Of a stretch of 41,698 bases of DNA, positions 26,105 through 34,219 are shown in pieces. The translations under genes and the position numbers were made by a program. Below the pieces are notes generated by a model. It did not search any database and was not told the DNA's origin. It saw only the letters and a program-made list of their open reading frames with translations. Source of the DNA: Akkermansia muciniphila (GTDB lineage Bacteria; Verrucomicrobiota; Verrucomicrobiia; Limisphaerales; SIAT01); contig CAMASG010000017.1 of assembly GCA_945860945.1 (NCBI GenBank), forward strand, positions 1 to 41,698, read 5' to 3'. The stretch's first letter is position 1, and the number at the start of each line of letters is the position of its first letter.

Positions 26105-27436
26105 ATGCAAACCACCGCCGTGCGCAAACCTTGGTATCGCGTCCTCTACATCCAAGTACTCATCGCGGTTGCGCTCGGGATTCTCGTCGGCCACTTTTTC
26201 CCGGCGTTCGGAAAATCGCTGAAGCCGCTCGGTGACGGCTTCATCAAGCTGGTGAAGATGATGATCGCGCCGATCATCTTTTGCACCGTAGTCCACGGCA
26301 TCGCTTCGATGGGCGATCTGCGCAAGCTCGGCCGCACCGGCGCGAAAGCGCTCTTCTACTTCGAGGTCGTTTCCACGCTCGCGCTCGCCATCGGGCTCGT
26401 TGTCGTGAACGTCCTCAAGCCGGGCGTGGGTTTTAACATCGACCCGAAGACGCTCGATCCATCTCTTGGTGCGGCCACTGCGCAGAAGGCGCACGCCATA
26501 AGCACGGCGGATTTCCTCCTCAACATCATCCCGAAGACGTTCATGGACGCGTTCGTCTCGGGCGATCTCCTGCAGGTTCTGCTCGTCGCCATTCTCGTCG
26601 CGTTTGCGATCGCTTTCATGGGCGAGCGGGGCAAGCCGTTGCTGCAGGGAATCGAGTACGCTTCGCAGGTCTTCTTCGGTGTGATGCACATCGTGGTGAA
26701 GGTGGCGCCAATCGGCGCGTTCGGCGCGATGGGATTCACGGTCGGCAGCTACGGCCTCGCCGCGCTGACGCCGCTTCTGAAACTGATGGGCGGCTTTTAT
26801 CTCACGGCGGGATTGTTCGTCGTCGTCGTGCTCGGAGGGATCGCGTGGTGGAGCGGCTTCTCGATTTTCCGATTCCTCGTTTACATCAAGGACGAGCTGC
26901 TGCTGGTGCTCGGCACGAGCTCCTCCGAGACCGCGCTGCCCGGCATGATCGAGAAGATGCAGCGGCTCGGCTGCTCGAAGTCCACAGTCGGCCTCGTGAT
27001 TCCGACCGGCTACAGCTTCAACCTCGACGGCACGAACATTTACATGGCGATGGCCGCGGTCTTTCTCGCGCAAGCGACCAACACACCGCTCGACCTCGGT
27101 CAGCAAATCAGCCTGATGCTGATCGCGATGATTACTTCCAAAGGCGCCAGTGGTGTGACCGGCGCGGGGTTCGTCACGCTGGCTGCGACGCTCGCCGTCG
27201 TGCCCAGCATTCCGATTGAATCGCTCGCGTTGCTGGTCGGCATTGACCGGTTCATGAGCGAATGCCGCGCCGTCACGAACCTGATCGGCAACGGCGTCGC
27301 CACCGTCGTCATCAGCCGCTGGGAAAATGAAGTGACCGCGGAAACGCTGAACGAGAACTTGCGATGGCCCGTTCATCTCGAGACGTCCGAACCAGCCGCG
27401 CCCGCCCGCGGTATCCGCGAGGTTGAGGAATCGTGA
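26105..27436 (+). CDS. Dicarboxylate/amino acid:cation symporter (DctA/GltP family)
   Basis: Secondary transporter of the DAACS family, moving C4-dicarboxylates or acidic amino acids with protons or sodium. The product has 443 residues. The family's blocks are present: [25 protein letters not shown] near the N-terminus, the serine-rich re-entrant loop [41 protein letters not shown] and [16 protein letters not shown] in the C-terminal half. The gene begins 19 bases after fumarase alpha and is followed 109 bases later by fumarase beta, all in the same direction. This context favours fumarate, malate or succinate as the substrate over glutamate (inference). Confidence 0.93.
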   Translation: MQTTAVRKPWYRVLYIQVLIAVALGILVGHFFPAFGKSLKPLGDGFIKLVKMMIAPIIFCTVVHGIASMGDLRKLGRTGAKALFYFEVVSTLALAIGLVVVNVLKPGVGFNIDPKTLDPSLGAATAQKAHAISTADFLLNIIPKTFMDAFVSGDLLQVLLVAILVAFAIAFMGERGKPLLQGIEYASQVFFGVMHIVVKVAPIGAFGAMGFTVGSYGLAALTPLLKLMGGFYLTAGLFVVVVLGGIAWWSGFSIFRFLVYIKDELLLVLGTSSSETALPGMIEKMQRLGCSKSTVGLVIPTGYSFNLDGTNIYMAMAAVFLAQATNTPLDLGQQISLMLIAMITSKGASGVTGAGFVTLAATLAVVPSIPIESLALLVGIDRFMSECRAVTNLIGNGVATVVISRWENEVTAETLNENLRWPVHLETSEPAAPARGIREVEES

Positions 27437-27545
27437 ACGCTCTGTTGAAAGCCGGCGGGGTGTGCGGGTTCAATCGGCTGGACCCTGATTTCTATTGGCC
27501 TAGTTCTGGACGCCGACGTCAAAACGGCAACGGTTTTTCCAACTT

Positions 27546-28121
27546 ATGATTTCGCTCACCACACCCATCACTGAAGAGAAGATCCGCGCGCTCAAGGTTG
27601 GCGATGCGGTTTCCATCAGTGGCATCATTTTCACCGGGCGCGACGCGGTTCACAAATACTTGCACGACGGCGGTGTGCTGCCGCCGGAGGTGAATCTGCG
27701 CGACGGCATCATCTACCATTGCGGGCCGGTGATGATGAAACAGCCCGATGGCTCGTGGCGCTGCACCGCCGCCGGCCCCACCACGAGCATCCGCGAGGAG
27801 CCGTATCAGGGGGACATCATCCGCAAGTTCGGCGTGCGCGGCGTGATCGGCAAAGGCGGTCTCGGCGACAAGACGCTCGCGGCGTGCAAAGACGCCGGCT
27901 GTGTTTATCTGCACGCCATCGGCGGCGCGGCTCAGGTGCTTGCCGAGTGCGTGAAACAGGTGCGTGCGGTTTATTTTCTCGAAGAGTTCGGCAGCCCCGA
28001 GGCGATTTGGGAACTGGCCGTGGAGAATTTCCCCGCTGTGGTGACGATGGATTCGCACAACGGCTCGCTTCACAAAGAAGTCTTCGCCGCGAGCTCGGCC
28101 GAATTGGCCAAGCGGCTCTGA
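27546..28121 (+). CDS. Class I fumarate hydratase, beta subunit
   Basis: Partner of the alpha subunit at 25207; corresponds to the C-terminal half of FumA or to TtdB. The 191 residues show LKVGDAVSISGIIFTGRDAVHKYL at the start, then IYHCGPVM, AAGPTTSIREEPYQ and GVIGKGGLGDKT, all typical of this swivelling domain. YLHAIGGAAQ and VTMDSHNGSLHKEVF close the domain. The gene is separated from alpha by the symporter gene and 109 non-coding bases. It converges on pyrB, with 41 bases between the two stop codons. Confidence 0.92.
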   Translation: MISLTTPITEEKIRALKVGDAVSISGIIFTGRDAVHKYLHDGGVLPPEVNLRDGIIYHCGPVMMKQPDGSWRCTAAGPTTSIREEPYQGDIIRKFGVRGVIGKGGLGDKTLAACKDAGCVYLHAIGGAAQVLAECVKQVRAVYFLEEFGSPEAIWELAVENFPAVVTMDSHNGSLHKEVFAASSAELAKRL

Positions 28122-28162
28122 AGCGATTCAACGCTGCGTTCGCCGTCGCGCGACCAGACAAA

Positions 28163-29104
28163 TTAGCCGGCGATTTCTTGGGGTCCACGGCCACCGCAGA
28201 CGAGGAAGAGCGTCGCCATCCGCACAGCGAGACCGTTCGTCACCTGCTCGAGAATCACTGAGCGATCGCAATCGGCCACGTCGCTATCGATTTCCACGCC
28301 GCGGTTGATCGGGCCGGGATGCATGATTAGCGCGTCGGGTTTGGTTCGAGCGAAACGTGCTTTGGTGAGGCCGAAGAGGTTGGTGTATTCGGCGAGGCTG
28401 GGAAACATCGCCTTGCGCTGCCGCTCGTGTTGGATGCGCAGAAGGTTGATGACGTCGGCATCGGCGATGGCTTCGTCCACATTGTGCGTCACGCGGCAGC
28501 CCATCTGCTCGAAGACGCGCGGGACGAGCGTGGACGGTCCGCAGAGCGTCACCTTCGCGCCGAGTTTTGTCAGAGCCCAGATGTTCGAGCGTGCGACGCG
28601 GCTGTAAAGAATGTCACCGAGAATGGTCACGTTCAGGCCGGCGATTTTTCCTTTGCGTTCGCGGACGGTGAACGTGTCGAGCAGCGCTTGCGTGGGATGT
28701 TCGTGCGCGCCGTCGCCGGCGTTGATGATGTTGGAGCTCACCACGCGGGAGAGAAAATGCGGCGCACCGCTGGCCGCGTGGCGGATGATGATGACGTCGG
28801 CGTTGAGAGCCTCGAGGTTGCGCGCAGTGTCCTTCAGCGTCTCGCCTTTCTTGAAAGAGGAGGCCTCGGCGGAGAAGTTGATGACGTCCGCCGAAAGGCG
28901 CATCGCGGCGAGCTCGAAGCTGATGCGCGTGCGCGTGCTCGGCTCGATGAAGAGGTTCACGACGGTCTTGCCGCGCAGTGCGGGGACTTTCTTGATGGCG
29001 CGTTCGCCGACGGCTTTGAAGGCTTTGGCGGTGTCGAGCAACGTGGTGAGCTCCGTGGCGGAGAGCGACTCGATGTCGAGCAGGTGTTTGCGGGTCCAGC
29101 TCAT
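28163..29104 (-). CDS. pyrB: Aspartate carbamoyltransferase, catalytic subunit
   Basis: Joins carbamoyl phosphate and aspartate to carbamoyl aspartate, the committed step of pyrimidine synthesis. The 313 residues contain the carbamoyl-phosphate motif STRTR (56-60), [12 protein letters not shown], the HPTQALLD motif, [12 protein letters not shown] and the aspartate-binding [12 protein letters not shown]. The start ATG overlaps the pyrR stop by 4 bases, so it is coupled to pyrR. No regulatory subunit gene (pyrI) and no pyrC follow; the next gene is the convergent fumarase beta gene. This fits the class that lacks PyrI and is controlled by PyrR. Confidence 0.95.
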   Translation of the reverse strand: MSWTRKHLLDIESLSATELTTLLDTAKAFKAVGERAIKKVPALRGKTVVNLFIEPSTRTRISFELAAMRLSADVINFSAEASSFKKGETLKDTARNLEALNADVIIIRHAASGAPHFLSRVVSSNIINAGDGAHEHPTQALLDTFTVRERKGKIAGLNVTILGDILYSRVARSNIWALTKLGAKVTLCGPSTLVPRVFEQMGCRVTHNVDEAIADADVINLLRIQHERQRKAMFPSLAEYTNLFGLTKARFARTKPDALIMHPGPINRGVEIDSDVADCDRSVILEQVTNGLAVRMATLFLVCGGRGPQEIAG

Positions 29105-29637
29105 AGTTTCATGATGGTTACGGCGTCCTCGCCGCCTTCTTCGCTGAGTTGCACATCGATGCGTTCCTGCGACGAGGTGGGCGTATTCTTACCAACGAAA
29201 TCGGCTTTGATGGGCAGCTCGCGGTGGCCGCGGTCGATGAGTACGGCGAGCTGGATGCGTTTGGGGCGGCCGAGATCGAGCAGGGCGTCGAGCGCGGCGC
29301 GCACGGTGCGGCCGGTGAAGAGCACGTCGTCTACGAGCACGACGGTTTTGCCGTTGAGGTCGAAGGGAATTTCTGTGGGATGCACGGCGGGCGGGATGCG
29401 GCCGGCGAGATCGTCGCGGTGCATCGCCACGTCAAGCGTGCCGACGAGGACAGTCTGGTTCCAGATGCCCGCGAGGGTTTGCGCGAGGCGCCGCGCGAGG
29501 TGCACGCCGCCTTGCTGGATGCCGACCAGCACGACGTCCGCGCCGGCCTCGTTGCGCTCGGCGATCTCGTGGGCGATGCGCACCAGAGCGCGCTGCAGGG
29601 CGGTGGCGTTGAGGAGCGAGACGGGTTTAGGAGGCAT
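29101..29637 (-). CDS. pyrR: PyrR: pyr mRNA-binding attenuation protein / uracil phosphoribosyltransferase
   Basis: In the presence of UMP or UTP, PyrR binds a conserved hairpin in pyr leader RNA and promotes termination; it also has weak uracil phosphoribosyltransferase activity. The product has 178 residues, standard length. The PRPP motif [13 protein letters not shown] lies at 99-111. [13 protein letters not shown] and the [15 protein letters not shown]-terminal region match the family. The ATG at 29637 directly follows the T-run of an intrinsic terminator, and a PyrR-type binding loop lies 66-96 bases upstream. So the gene appears to control its own transcript and that of pyrB. Confidence 0.95.
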   Translation of the reverse strand: MPPKPVSLLNATALQRALVRIAHEIAERNEAGADVVLVGIQQGGVHLARRLAQTLAGIWNQTVLVGTLDVAMHRDDLAGRIPPAVHPTEIPFDLNGKTVVLVDDVLFTGRTVRAALDALLDLGRPKRIQLAVLIDRGHRELPIKADFVGKNTPTSSQERIDVQLSEEGGEDAVTIMKL

Positions 29638-29672
29638 AAAAAATCCGAACCTGCCCGTGAGGGTGGGTTCGG
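29638..29672 (-). terminator. Intrinsic terminator/attenuator just before pyrR
   Basis: On the minus strand CCGAACC pairs with GGTTCGG (29645-29672), with further pairing of CACCC with GGGCA-type bases inside. ATTTTTT follows and the pyrR ATG comes next. The T-run abuts the start codon, so the ribosome binding site must lie in the hairpin's 3' arm or be absent. Confidence 0.8.
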
Positions 29673-29702
29673 CAAACTTGGTTGCGCGGCGGATTCATCG
29701 TT

Positions 29703-29733
29703 CCTTGGCGACCTCTCAGGATCGCTTTAAAGG
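29703..29733 (-). ncRNA. PyrR-binding loop (pyr leader RNA element)
   Basis: The minus-strand RNA folds as CCUU/AAGG (lower stem), an internal bulge, GCGA/UCGC (upper stem) and a UCCUGAGAGG loop. This matches the layout and the conserved GAGAGG core of known PyrR binding sites. It lies between the small upstream ORF and the terminator before pyrR. Confidence 0.75.
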
Positions 29734-29748
29734 ACGGGTGCGGGATGT

Positions 29749-29964
29749 TCAGGCCTGCTGGATCGTGCGTTTCTTACGCCACTTAGAGCGGTGCCTCACG
29801 ATCCAGTCGGTCAATGCGTATTCGAAGCCGATATCGTGGCCGGCCTTTTCAGACTCAATCCACTTGTGCTTCAGAATCTCCTCACGCTCAGCTTGAAACT
29901 CGCGATACAGAGTCGAGTTCTTCAGCAGATCGCTGCCCGAGGTTTCTCTCGTTGTACTGGCCAT
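29749..29964 (-). CDS. Small conserved-looking hypothetical protein, first gene of the pyr transcript
   Basis: The product has 71 residues from ATG 29964 (MASTTRETSGSDLLKNSTLY). It is strongly charged and helical (FQAEREEILKHKWIESEKAGHDIGFEYALTDWIVRHRSKWRKKR) and has no membrane segment. I do not recognise a named domain with certainty. A longer frame reaches back to 30153, but its extra part crosses the promoter-like sequence and the hairpin after mrp and looks non-coding. The stop lies 15 bases before the PyrR-binding loop, and a promoter-like sequence precedes the start. It therefore probably shares its transcript with pyrR and pyrB. Function unknown. Confidence 0.6.
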   Translation of the reverse strand: MASTTRETSGSDLLKNSTLYREFQAEREEILKHKWIESEKAGHDIGFEYALTDWIVRHRSKWRKKRTIQQA

Positions 29965-29991
29965 ATCCGTCGCAACTTCCGTCAGGGTCAA

Positions 29992-30019
29992 ATCGTAGCA
30001 TAGGCCAAGCCAATGACAA
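29992..30019 (-). promoter_or_regulatory. Promoter candidate for the small ORF-pyrR-pyrB transcript
   Basis: On the minus strand TTGTCA (30019-30014, 5 of 6 matches), a 16-base spacer, and TACGAT (29997-29992, 4 of 6) preceded by TGC, which makes an extended -10. Transcription would begin near 29985, about 20 bases before the small ORF. Confidence 0.5.
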
Positions 30020-30037
30020 TCCTGTTTTAGGTGCGGA

Positions 30038-30061
30038 ACGAATCCCACTAGTTGGGTTCGT
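30038..30061 (-). terminator. Hairpin after mrp, possible terminator without T-run
   Basis: ACGAA/TTCGT and CCCA/TGGG arms form an imperfect hairpin about 60 bases past the mrp stop. No T-run follows on the minus strand, so intrinsic termination is uncertain. Confidence 0.3.
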
Positions 30062-30121
30062 CTTTCGAAGAGCCACAAGGTATGGGCGCTGCGGTGTTGA
30101 TCGGTGAATCGCCGGTCAAAC

Positions 30122-31165
30122 TCAGGCGAATCTTTCACGCAAGGCTGCGGCAATTTTTACGAAGCACTGCGCCGGCTCGCCGTCCGGTTTCGAAACCGTG
30201 ACGGGCAATCCTTCGTCGCCGCCTTCGCGGATTTCTGTGAAGAGCGGAATCTCGCCGAGGAAAGGAACGTTCTGCCGCGCCGCTTCCACGATGCCGCCCC
30301 CGTGGCCGAAGATCTCGATGCGTTCGCCGCCCGGCGCGGTGAAGTAGCTCATGTTCTCCACGATGCCGAGAATCGGCACGTTCACCTTGCGAAACATCGC
30401 GATGCCTTTGCGCACGACGCCGAGCGAAGCTTCCTGCGGCGTGGTCACGATCACACCGCCATCGAGCGGCACGGTCTGGCAGAGCGAGAGCTGCGCGTCG
30501 CCGGTACCCGGCGGCAAATCCACCAGCAACATGTCCAACTCACCCCATTCGACCTGGTTGATGAACTGCTGAATCGTCTTCATGATCATCGGCCCGCGCC
30601 AGATGACCGGCTGATCGCCGTCGAGCAGGAAGCCCATCGACATCAGTTTCACGCCGTGATTCTCGAGCGGCAGCAGCCGTTCTCCCTGCGGCGTTTCAGC
30701 CACGCTCGGCCGCCCGGTGATGCCCATCATCAGCGGGATGCTCGGGCCGTAGATGTCGCAGTCGAGCAGGCCGACGCGGACGCCGAGTCGCGCGAGCGCG
30801 CAGGCGAGGTTCACCGAACAGGTGCTTTTGCCGACGCCGCCCTTGCCGCTGGCCACGGCCACCACGCGGGCGACACCCGGCATCTTATGCTGCTGCGACA
30901 TCGGGGAACGGGGCGCGGTGCCGGCCGCTGCTTTCACGTCCACATGCAGGGTTGAAACGCCGGGCAACGCGCGCAACACGCCTTCGCACTCGGCCTTGAT
31001 TTGGACAGCCTGCTCGGCGTTCGGCGTGGTCAACTCGATGGCCACACTCACCGCGCCGTTGGTGGCGGAGACGTGTTTCACCAACCCGAACGACACGATG
31101 TCGCGCGAGTAGCCGGGATATTTCACGGCCTTGAGAGCCTCGAGGATGCTGTTTTCGTTCAACAT
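30122..31165 (-). CDS. Mrp/ApbC/NBP35-type P-loop ATPase (Fe-S carrier family)
   Basis: Member of the ParA/MinD-like ATPases that carry or assemble iron-sulfur clusters. It has 347 residues from ATG 31165 (MLNENSILEALK); earlier in-frame codons lack family resemblance. Residues 1-75 form the MIP18/DUF59-type domain (PGYSRDIVSFGLVK). The deviant Walker A motif GKGGVGKST lies at 107-115, followed by LLDCDIYGPSIPLMMG and VDLPPGTGDAQLSL. The stretch that often carries CxxC (ENMSYF-CPxC) reads ENMSYFTAPGGERIEIFG here, so both bridging cysteines are absent. Some Mrp proteins are known to lack them. The gene is divergent from the LptF/G permease gene. Confidence 0.9.
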   Translation of the reverse strand: MLNENSILEALKAVKYPGYSRDIVSFGLVKHVSATNGAVSVAIELTTPNAEQAVQIKAECEGVLRALPGVSTLHVDVKAAAGTAPRSPMSQQHKMPGVARVVAVASGKGGVGKSTCSVNLACALARLGVRVGLLDCDIYGPSIPLMMGITGRPSVAETPQGERLLPLENHGVKLMSMGFLLDGDQPVIWRGPMIMKTIQQFINQVEWGELDMLLVDLPPGTGDAQLSLCQTVPLDGGVIVTTPQEASLGVVRKGIAMFRKVNVPILGIVENMSYFTAPGGERIEIFGHGGGIVEAARQNVPFLGEIPLFTEIREGGDEGLPVTVSKPDGEPAQCFVKIAAALRERFA

Positions 31166-31298
31166 AAAATTCGCCAATGGAAATCTGTCGCGCGGCCTGC
31201 ACCACGCAGAAGGCGAACAGTAACTCCTCGCCTCGCACGACACAACCCTGCGTCGCGTGGCTTGCCCGACCCGCGCGGCTTGGCTACGCTGTGCTCGG

Positions 31299-32468
31299 AT
31301 GCGTTTGCTCGACCGTTACCTGCTGCGCGAATTGCTCGTGCCGCTGGCCTATTGCTTGGCCGGCTTCCAGATTTTCTGGGTCGCCTTCCAGCTCTTCAAC
31401 GAGCTGCCGATGTTTCAGGAACGCGGGATGTCCGCCACCGCCATCGCGTGGTATTTCCTGCTCAAGACACCGGATCTGCTGCCAAAAGTGCTGCCGATGG
31501 CGCTGCTTCTCGCGCTGCTCTACGCGCTGACCCACCACGCGCGATACAACGAATTGGTTGCCATGCGCGCCGCGGGCATCGGCCTCTGGCGCATCAGCGC
31601 CGGCTACCTCGCGACGGGCGCCGTGCTGAGCGGCACACTGCTTTTTTCCAACGAAGTGCTCGGCCCTGTTGCGGATGCGGCGGCAGAGAAGTTACTGCTC
31701 CACCATGCGTCGCGCTCCATCGTGGCCGGACCGGCGCAGAGCGAATGGATCGCCAACGTGAACTTCCGCAACGAATCGGCCGACCATTGGTGGCGTGCCT
31801 CGAAGCTTCATATCAAGCGCGGCGAACTCGTGAGCCCGAGCGTGGAATATCCCGCTGGTGGCGGAACGACGAACTGGATCTCGGCGGAACGGGCTGTGTG
31901 GACGAATGGCACGTGGCTTTTTCTCAACGTCCGCCTTCACATCCGCCGTCCGCCCGATCCCGACATCCCGGAGATCCACATGACGAACGAGCTCGTCGTC
32001 GCCGCGCTCACCGAGTCGCCGCGGCAAATGCAGACCGAGATTAAAGTTGGTACGATGACCGCCGCGCGTGCGGCCAAGCAGCTTCGTTTCAATTTGCGCG
32101 ACCTCGTTGATTACCGTCGGTTTCATCCGCGCCTCCCGCCCGATCGCCAAGCGCTCGTGGCCACGCAATTTCACGGACGCTTGGCGCAGCCGTGGACTTG
32201 TCTCGTCGTCGTGTTCATCGCGCTGCCGTTCGGCGCGCTCACCAGTCGCCGCAACGTTTTCGCCGGCGTCGCCGCGAGCGTCTTTCTGATGGTGGCGCAT
32301 TATTTCCTCACGCAACTCGGGCTGGCGTTCGGCACGGGACTGGTGCTGCCCGAGGTGATCATTCGCGCCACGCCGTGGCTTGCGGAGCTGCCGCCGATTC
32401 TGTGCACGTGGGGGCCGAACGCGCTTTTTGCCGCGCTCGGCATTTGGGCGACGAACAAACTGCGCTGA
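31299..32468 (+). CDS. LptF/LptG family permease
   Basis: Inner-membrane permease of the YjgP/YjgQ family that, with LptB, extracts lipopolysaccharide for transport to the outer membrane. ATG 31299 (MRLLDRYLLRELLVPL) matches the usual N-terminus; the earlier start at 31257 adds 14 residues that are not hydrophobic. There are 389 residues. Membrane segments lie near the N-terminus (PLAYCLAGFQIFWVAFQLF and the next two) and at the C-terminus (CLVVVFIALPFGALTS onwards). A periplasmic domain of about 170 residues lies between. The family's NELVAMRAAGIG motif is present. Only one of the usual LptF/LptG pair is in the window, and I cannot say which. The kinase gene begins 2 bases after the stop. 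Confidence 0.88.
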   Translation: MRLLDRYLLRELLVPLAYCLAGFQIFWVAFQLFNELPMFQERGMSATAIAWYFLLKTPDLLPKVLPMALLLALLYALTHHARYNELVAMRAAGIGLWRISAGYLATGAVLSGTLLFSNEVLGPVADAAAEKLLLHHASRSIVAGPAQSEWIANVNFRNESADHWWRASKLHIKRGELVSPSVEYPAGGGTTNWISAERAVWTNGTWLFLNVRLHIRRPPDPDIPEIHMTNELVVAALTESPRQMQTEIKVGTMTAARAAKQLRFNLRDLVDYRRFHPRLPPDRQALVATQFHGRLAQPWTCLVVVFIALPFGALTSRRNVFAGVAASVFLMVAHYFLTQLGLAFGTGLVLPEVIIRATPWLAELPPILCTWGPNALFAALGIWATNKLR

Positions 32469-32470
32469 CG

Positions 32471-34195
32471 ATGAGCCGCGAACTGGCAGAACTGAAAGCG
32501 CGTCACGAGCGGCTGGAGCTGCTCTATCAGGTGAGTCAGCGGCTCCATTCCACGCTCGAACCGCAGGCGGCGCTTTCGCTGCTGGTCGGGGAAGCGGTTC
32601 GGTTGGTCCGCGCCACGAGTGGTTCGGTAGTGACCGTCAATCCCACGAACGGCTTTCTCGAGATTGAGGCCGCGCACGGACTTCCAACGGAAGGCACGCG
32701 GCTCAAGCTCCGCGTTGGCGAGGGCATCACTGGCTGGGTTGCTCGCACTGGCAAGCCCGCGCTGGTCGGCGACGTCACGCGAGACGCGCGTTATGTGCCT
32801 GCGCGCGAAGGTGTCCACTCCGAACTCGCCGTGCCGCTGTTGGATGAAGGCGCGGTGCGCGGTGTTTTGAACGTGGATTCCACGCGCCCGGATGCGTTCA
32901 CCGCCGTCGATCAAGAATGGCTCGAGGCGCTCGCGGTGCAGGCGGTGCAGGTGATCCGCAACACGTGGCGGCACGAGCGGCTGCGGCATCGCGCTCAACT
33001 TTTTGAATCGCTGGCCAGCGTGAGCCGCACCATCAATTCCACGCTCAATCTCGGCGACGCGTTGCGGGTAATCACGCGCGAGGCGAGTGAGCTGATGCAC
33101 GCGAAGATGGCTTCGATTCAAATGCTCGACGACACGCGCGAATGGCTGGTGCTACGCGCCAGTCACGGTGCCGGAGAGGCGTATCTGAACAAGCCGCCGC
33201 TTCTCGCGGCCGAGAGTTTGCTCGGCACCGTCGTTCGCCGGCGCAAGCCGCTGCAGGTCGAGAACGTGCAGGAGTCGGGCCTTTATCAGCAAGCCACGCT
33301 GGCGCGAGAGGAGGGACTCGTCTCGCTGCTCGCCGTGCCGCTGATTTTTAATGACCGCGCCACCGGCACGCTCTCCGTGTACACTGGTCAGCCGCACATC
33401 TTCTCGAACGAAGAGGTCGCCATTCTCACCTCGCTCGCGGAGTTATCCGCCATCGCCATCGAGAAGGCGCGGCTTTACGAACGCATCGTGGACCTCGAGG
33501 CCGAGCTGCGCCGGAACGAGAAACTTTCCGCACTCGGCTTGCTCGCCGCCGAGGTCGCTCACGAGATCCGCAATCCGCTCACGGTGATGAAGCTGCTTTA
33601 TCATTCGCTCGACTTGCAGTTCGCCGCGGGCGATCCGCGGGCGAAGGACGCGCGGTTGATGGGCGAGAAGATGGATCACCTGAACAAGATCGTGGAGCGC
33701 ATCCTCGCCTTCGCGCGCACCGCCGAACCGCAGTTCGCGACGGTCGATTTGAACCGGCTCATCGACGACCTTGCTTTACTCACGCGCCACAAGCTCGCGC
33801 ATCAAGGCGTGGAATTGGTGCGGAACCTCGACGACGCGCTGCCGAGCATCAGCGCCGACGCCACGCAGCTTGAGCAGGTTTTTCTCAACCTCACACTCAA
33901 CGCCGCCGAGGCGATGCCGAAGGGCGGTCGTCTCACAATCATCACGCGGACCAAGACGCCGCGAGGCGCCACCGCGTCCACGCAGGTGGTCATCGAGTTC
34001 ACCGACACCGGTGCGGGGATGACCGTCGAGCAACAGCGTCGCGCTTTCACTTCGTTGCTCAGCACGACGAAGGCGAAAGGCACGGGGCTCGGTCTGGCGA
34101 TTGTGGCGAAGATCATCGAGGCCCATCGCGGCGAGGTGAAAGTGAAGTCGAAGCTCGGCAAAGGCACAACCATCAGCCTCATTCTGCCGCTGTGA
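32471..34195 (+). CDS. Soluble sensor histidine kinase with two GAF domains
   Basis: The 574 residues start at ATG 32471, 2 bases after the LptF/G stop; the longer frame back to 32192 lies inside that gene. No membrane segment or signal peptide is seen. The order is a short N-terminal helix, GAF domain 1 (about 25-165), GAF domain 2 (about 185-330), a dimerisation helix with the phospho-acceptor AEVAHEIRNPL (His364) and a HATPase domain with the N-box LTLNAAEAM, G1 DTGAGM and G2 GTGLGLAI. This fits an NtrB-like cytosolic kinase that senses a small molecule. No response-regulator gene is adjacent, so the partner is unknown. Confidence 0.9.
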   Translation: MSRELAELKARHERLELLYQVSQRLHSTLEPQAALSLLVGEAVRLVRATSGSVVTVNPTNGFLEIEAAHGLPTEGTRLKLRVGEGITGWVARTGKPALVGDVTRDARYVPAREGVHSELAVPLLDEGAVRGVLNVDSTRPDAFTAVDQEWLEALAVQAVQVIRNTWRHERLRHRAQLFESLASVSRTINSTLNLGDALRVITREASELMHAKMASIQMLDDTREWLVLRASHGAGEAYLNKPPLLAAESLLGTVVRRRKPLQVENVQESGLYQQATLAREEGLVSLLAVPLIFNDRATGTLSVYTGQPHIFSNEEVAILTSLAELSAIAIEKARLYERIVDLEAELRRNEKLSALGLLAAEVAHEIRNPLTVMKLLYHSLDLQFAAGDPRAKDARLMGEKMDHLNKIVERILAFARTAEPQFATVDLNRLIDDLALLTRHKLAHQGVELVRNLDDALPSISADATQLEQVFLNLTLNAAEAMPKGGRLTIITRTKTPRGATASTQVVIEFTDTGAGMTVEQQRRAFTSLLSTTKAKGTGLGLAIVAKIIEAHRGEVKVKSKLGKGTTISLILPL

Positions 34196-34219
34196 TGGAG
34201 CGCGGTTAAACTGCGTGCG

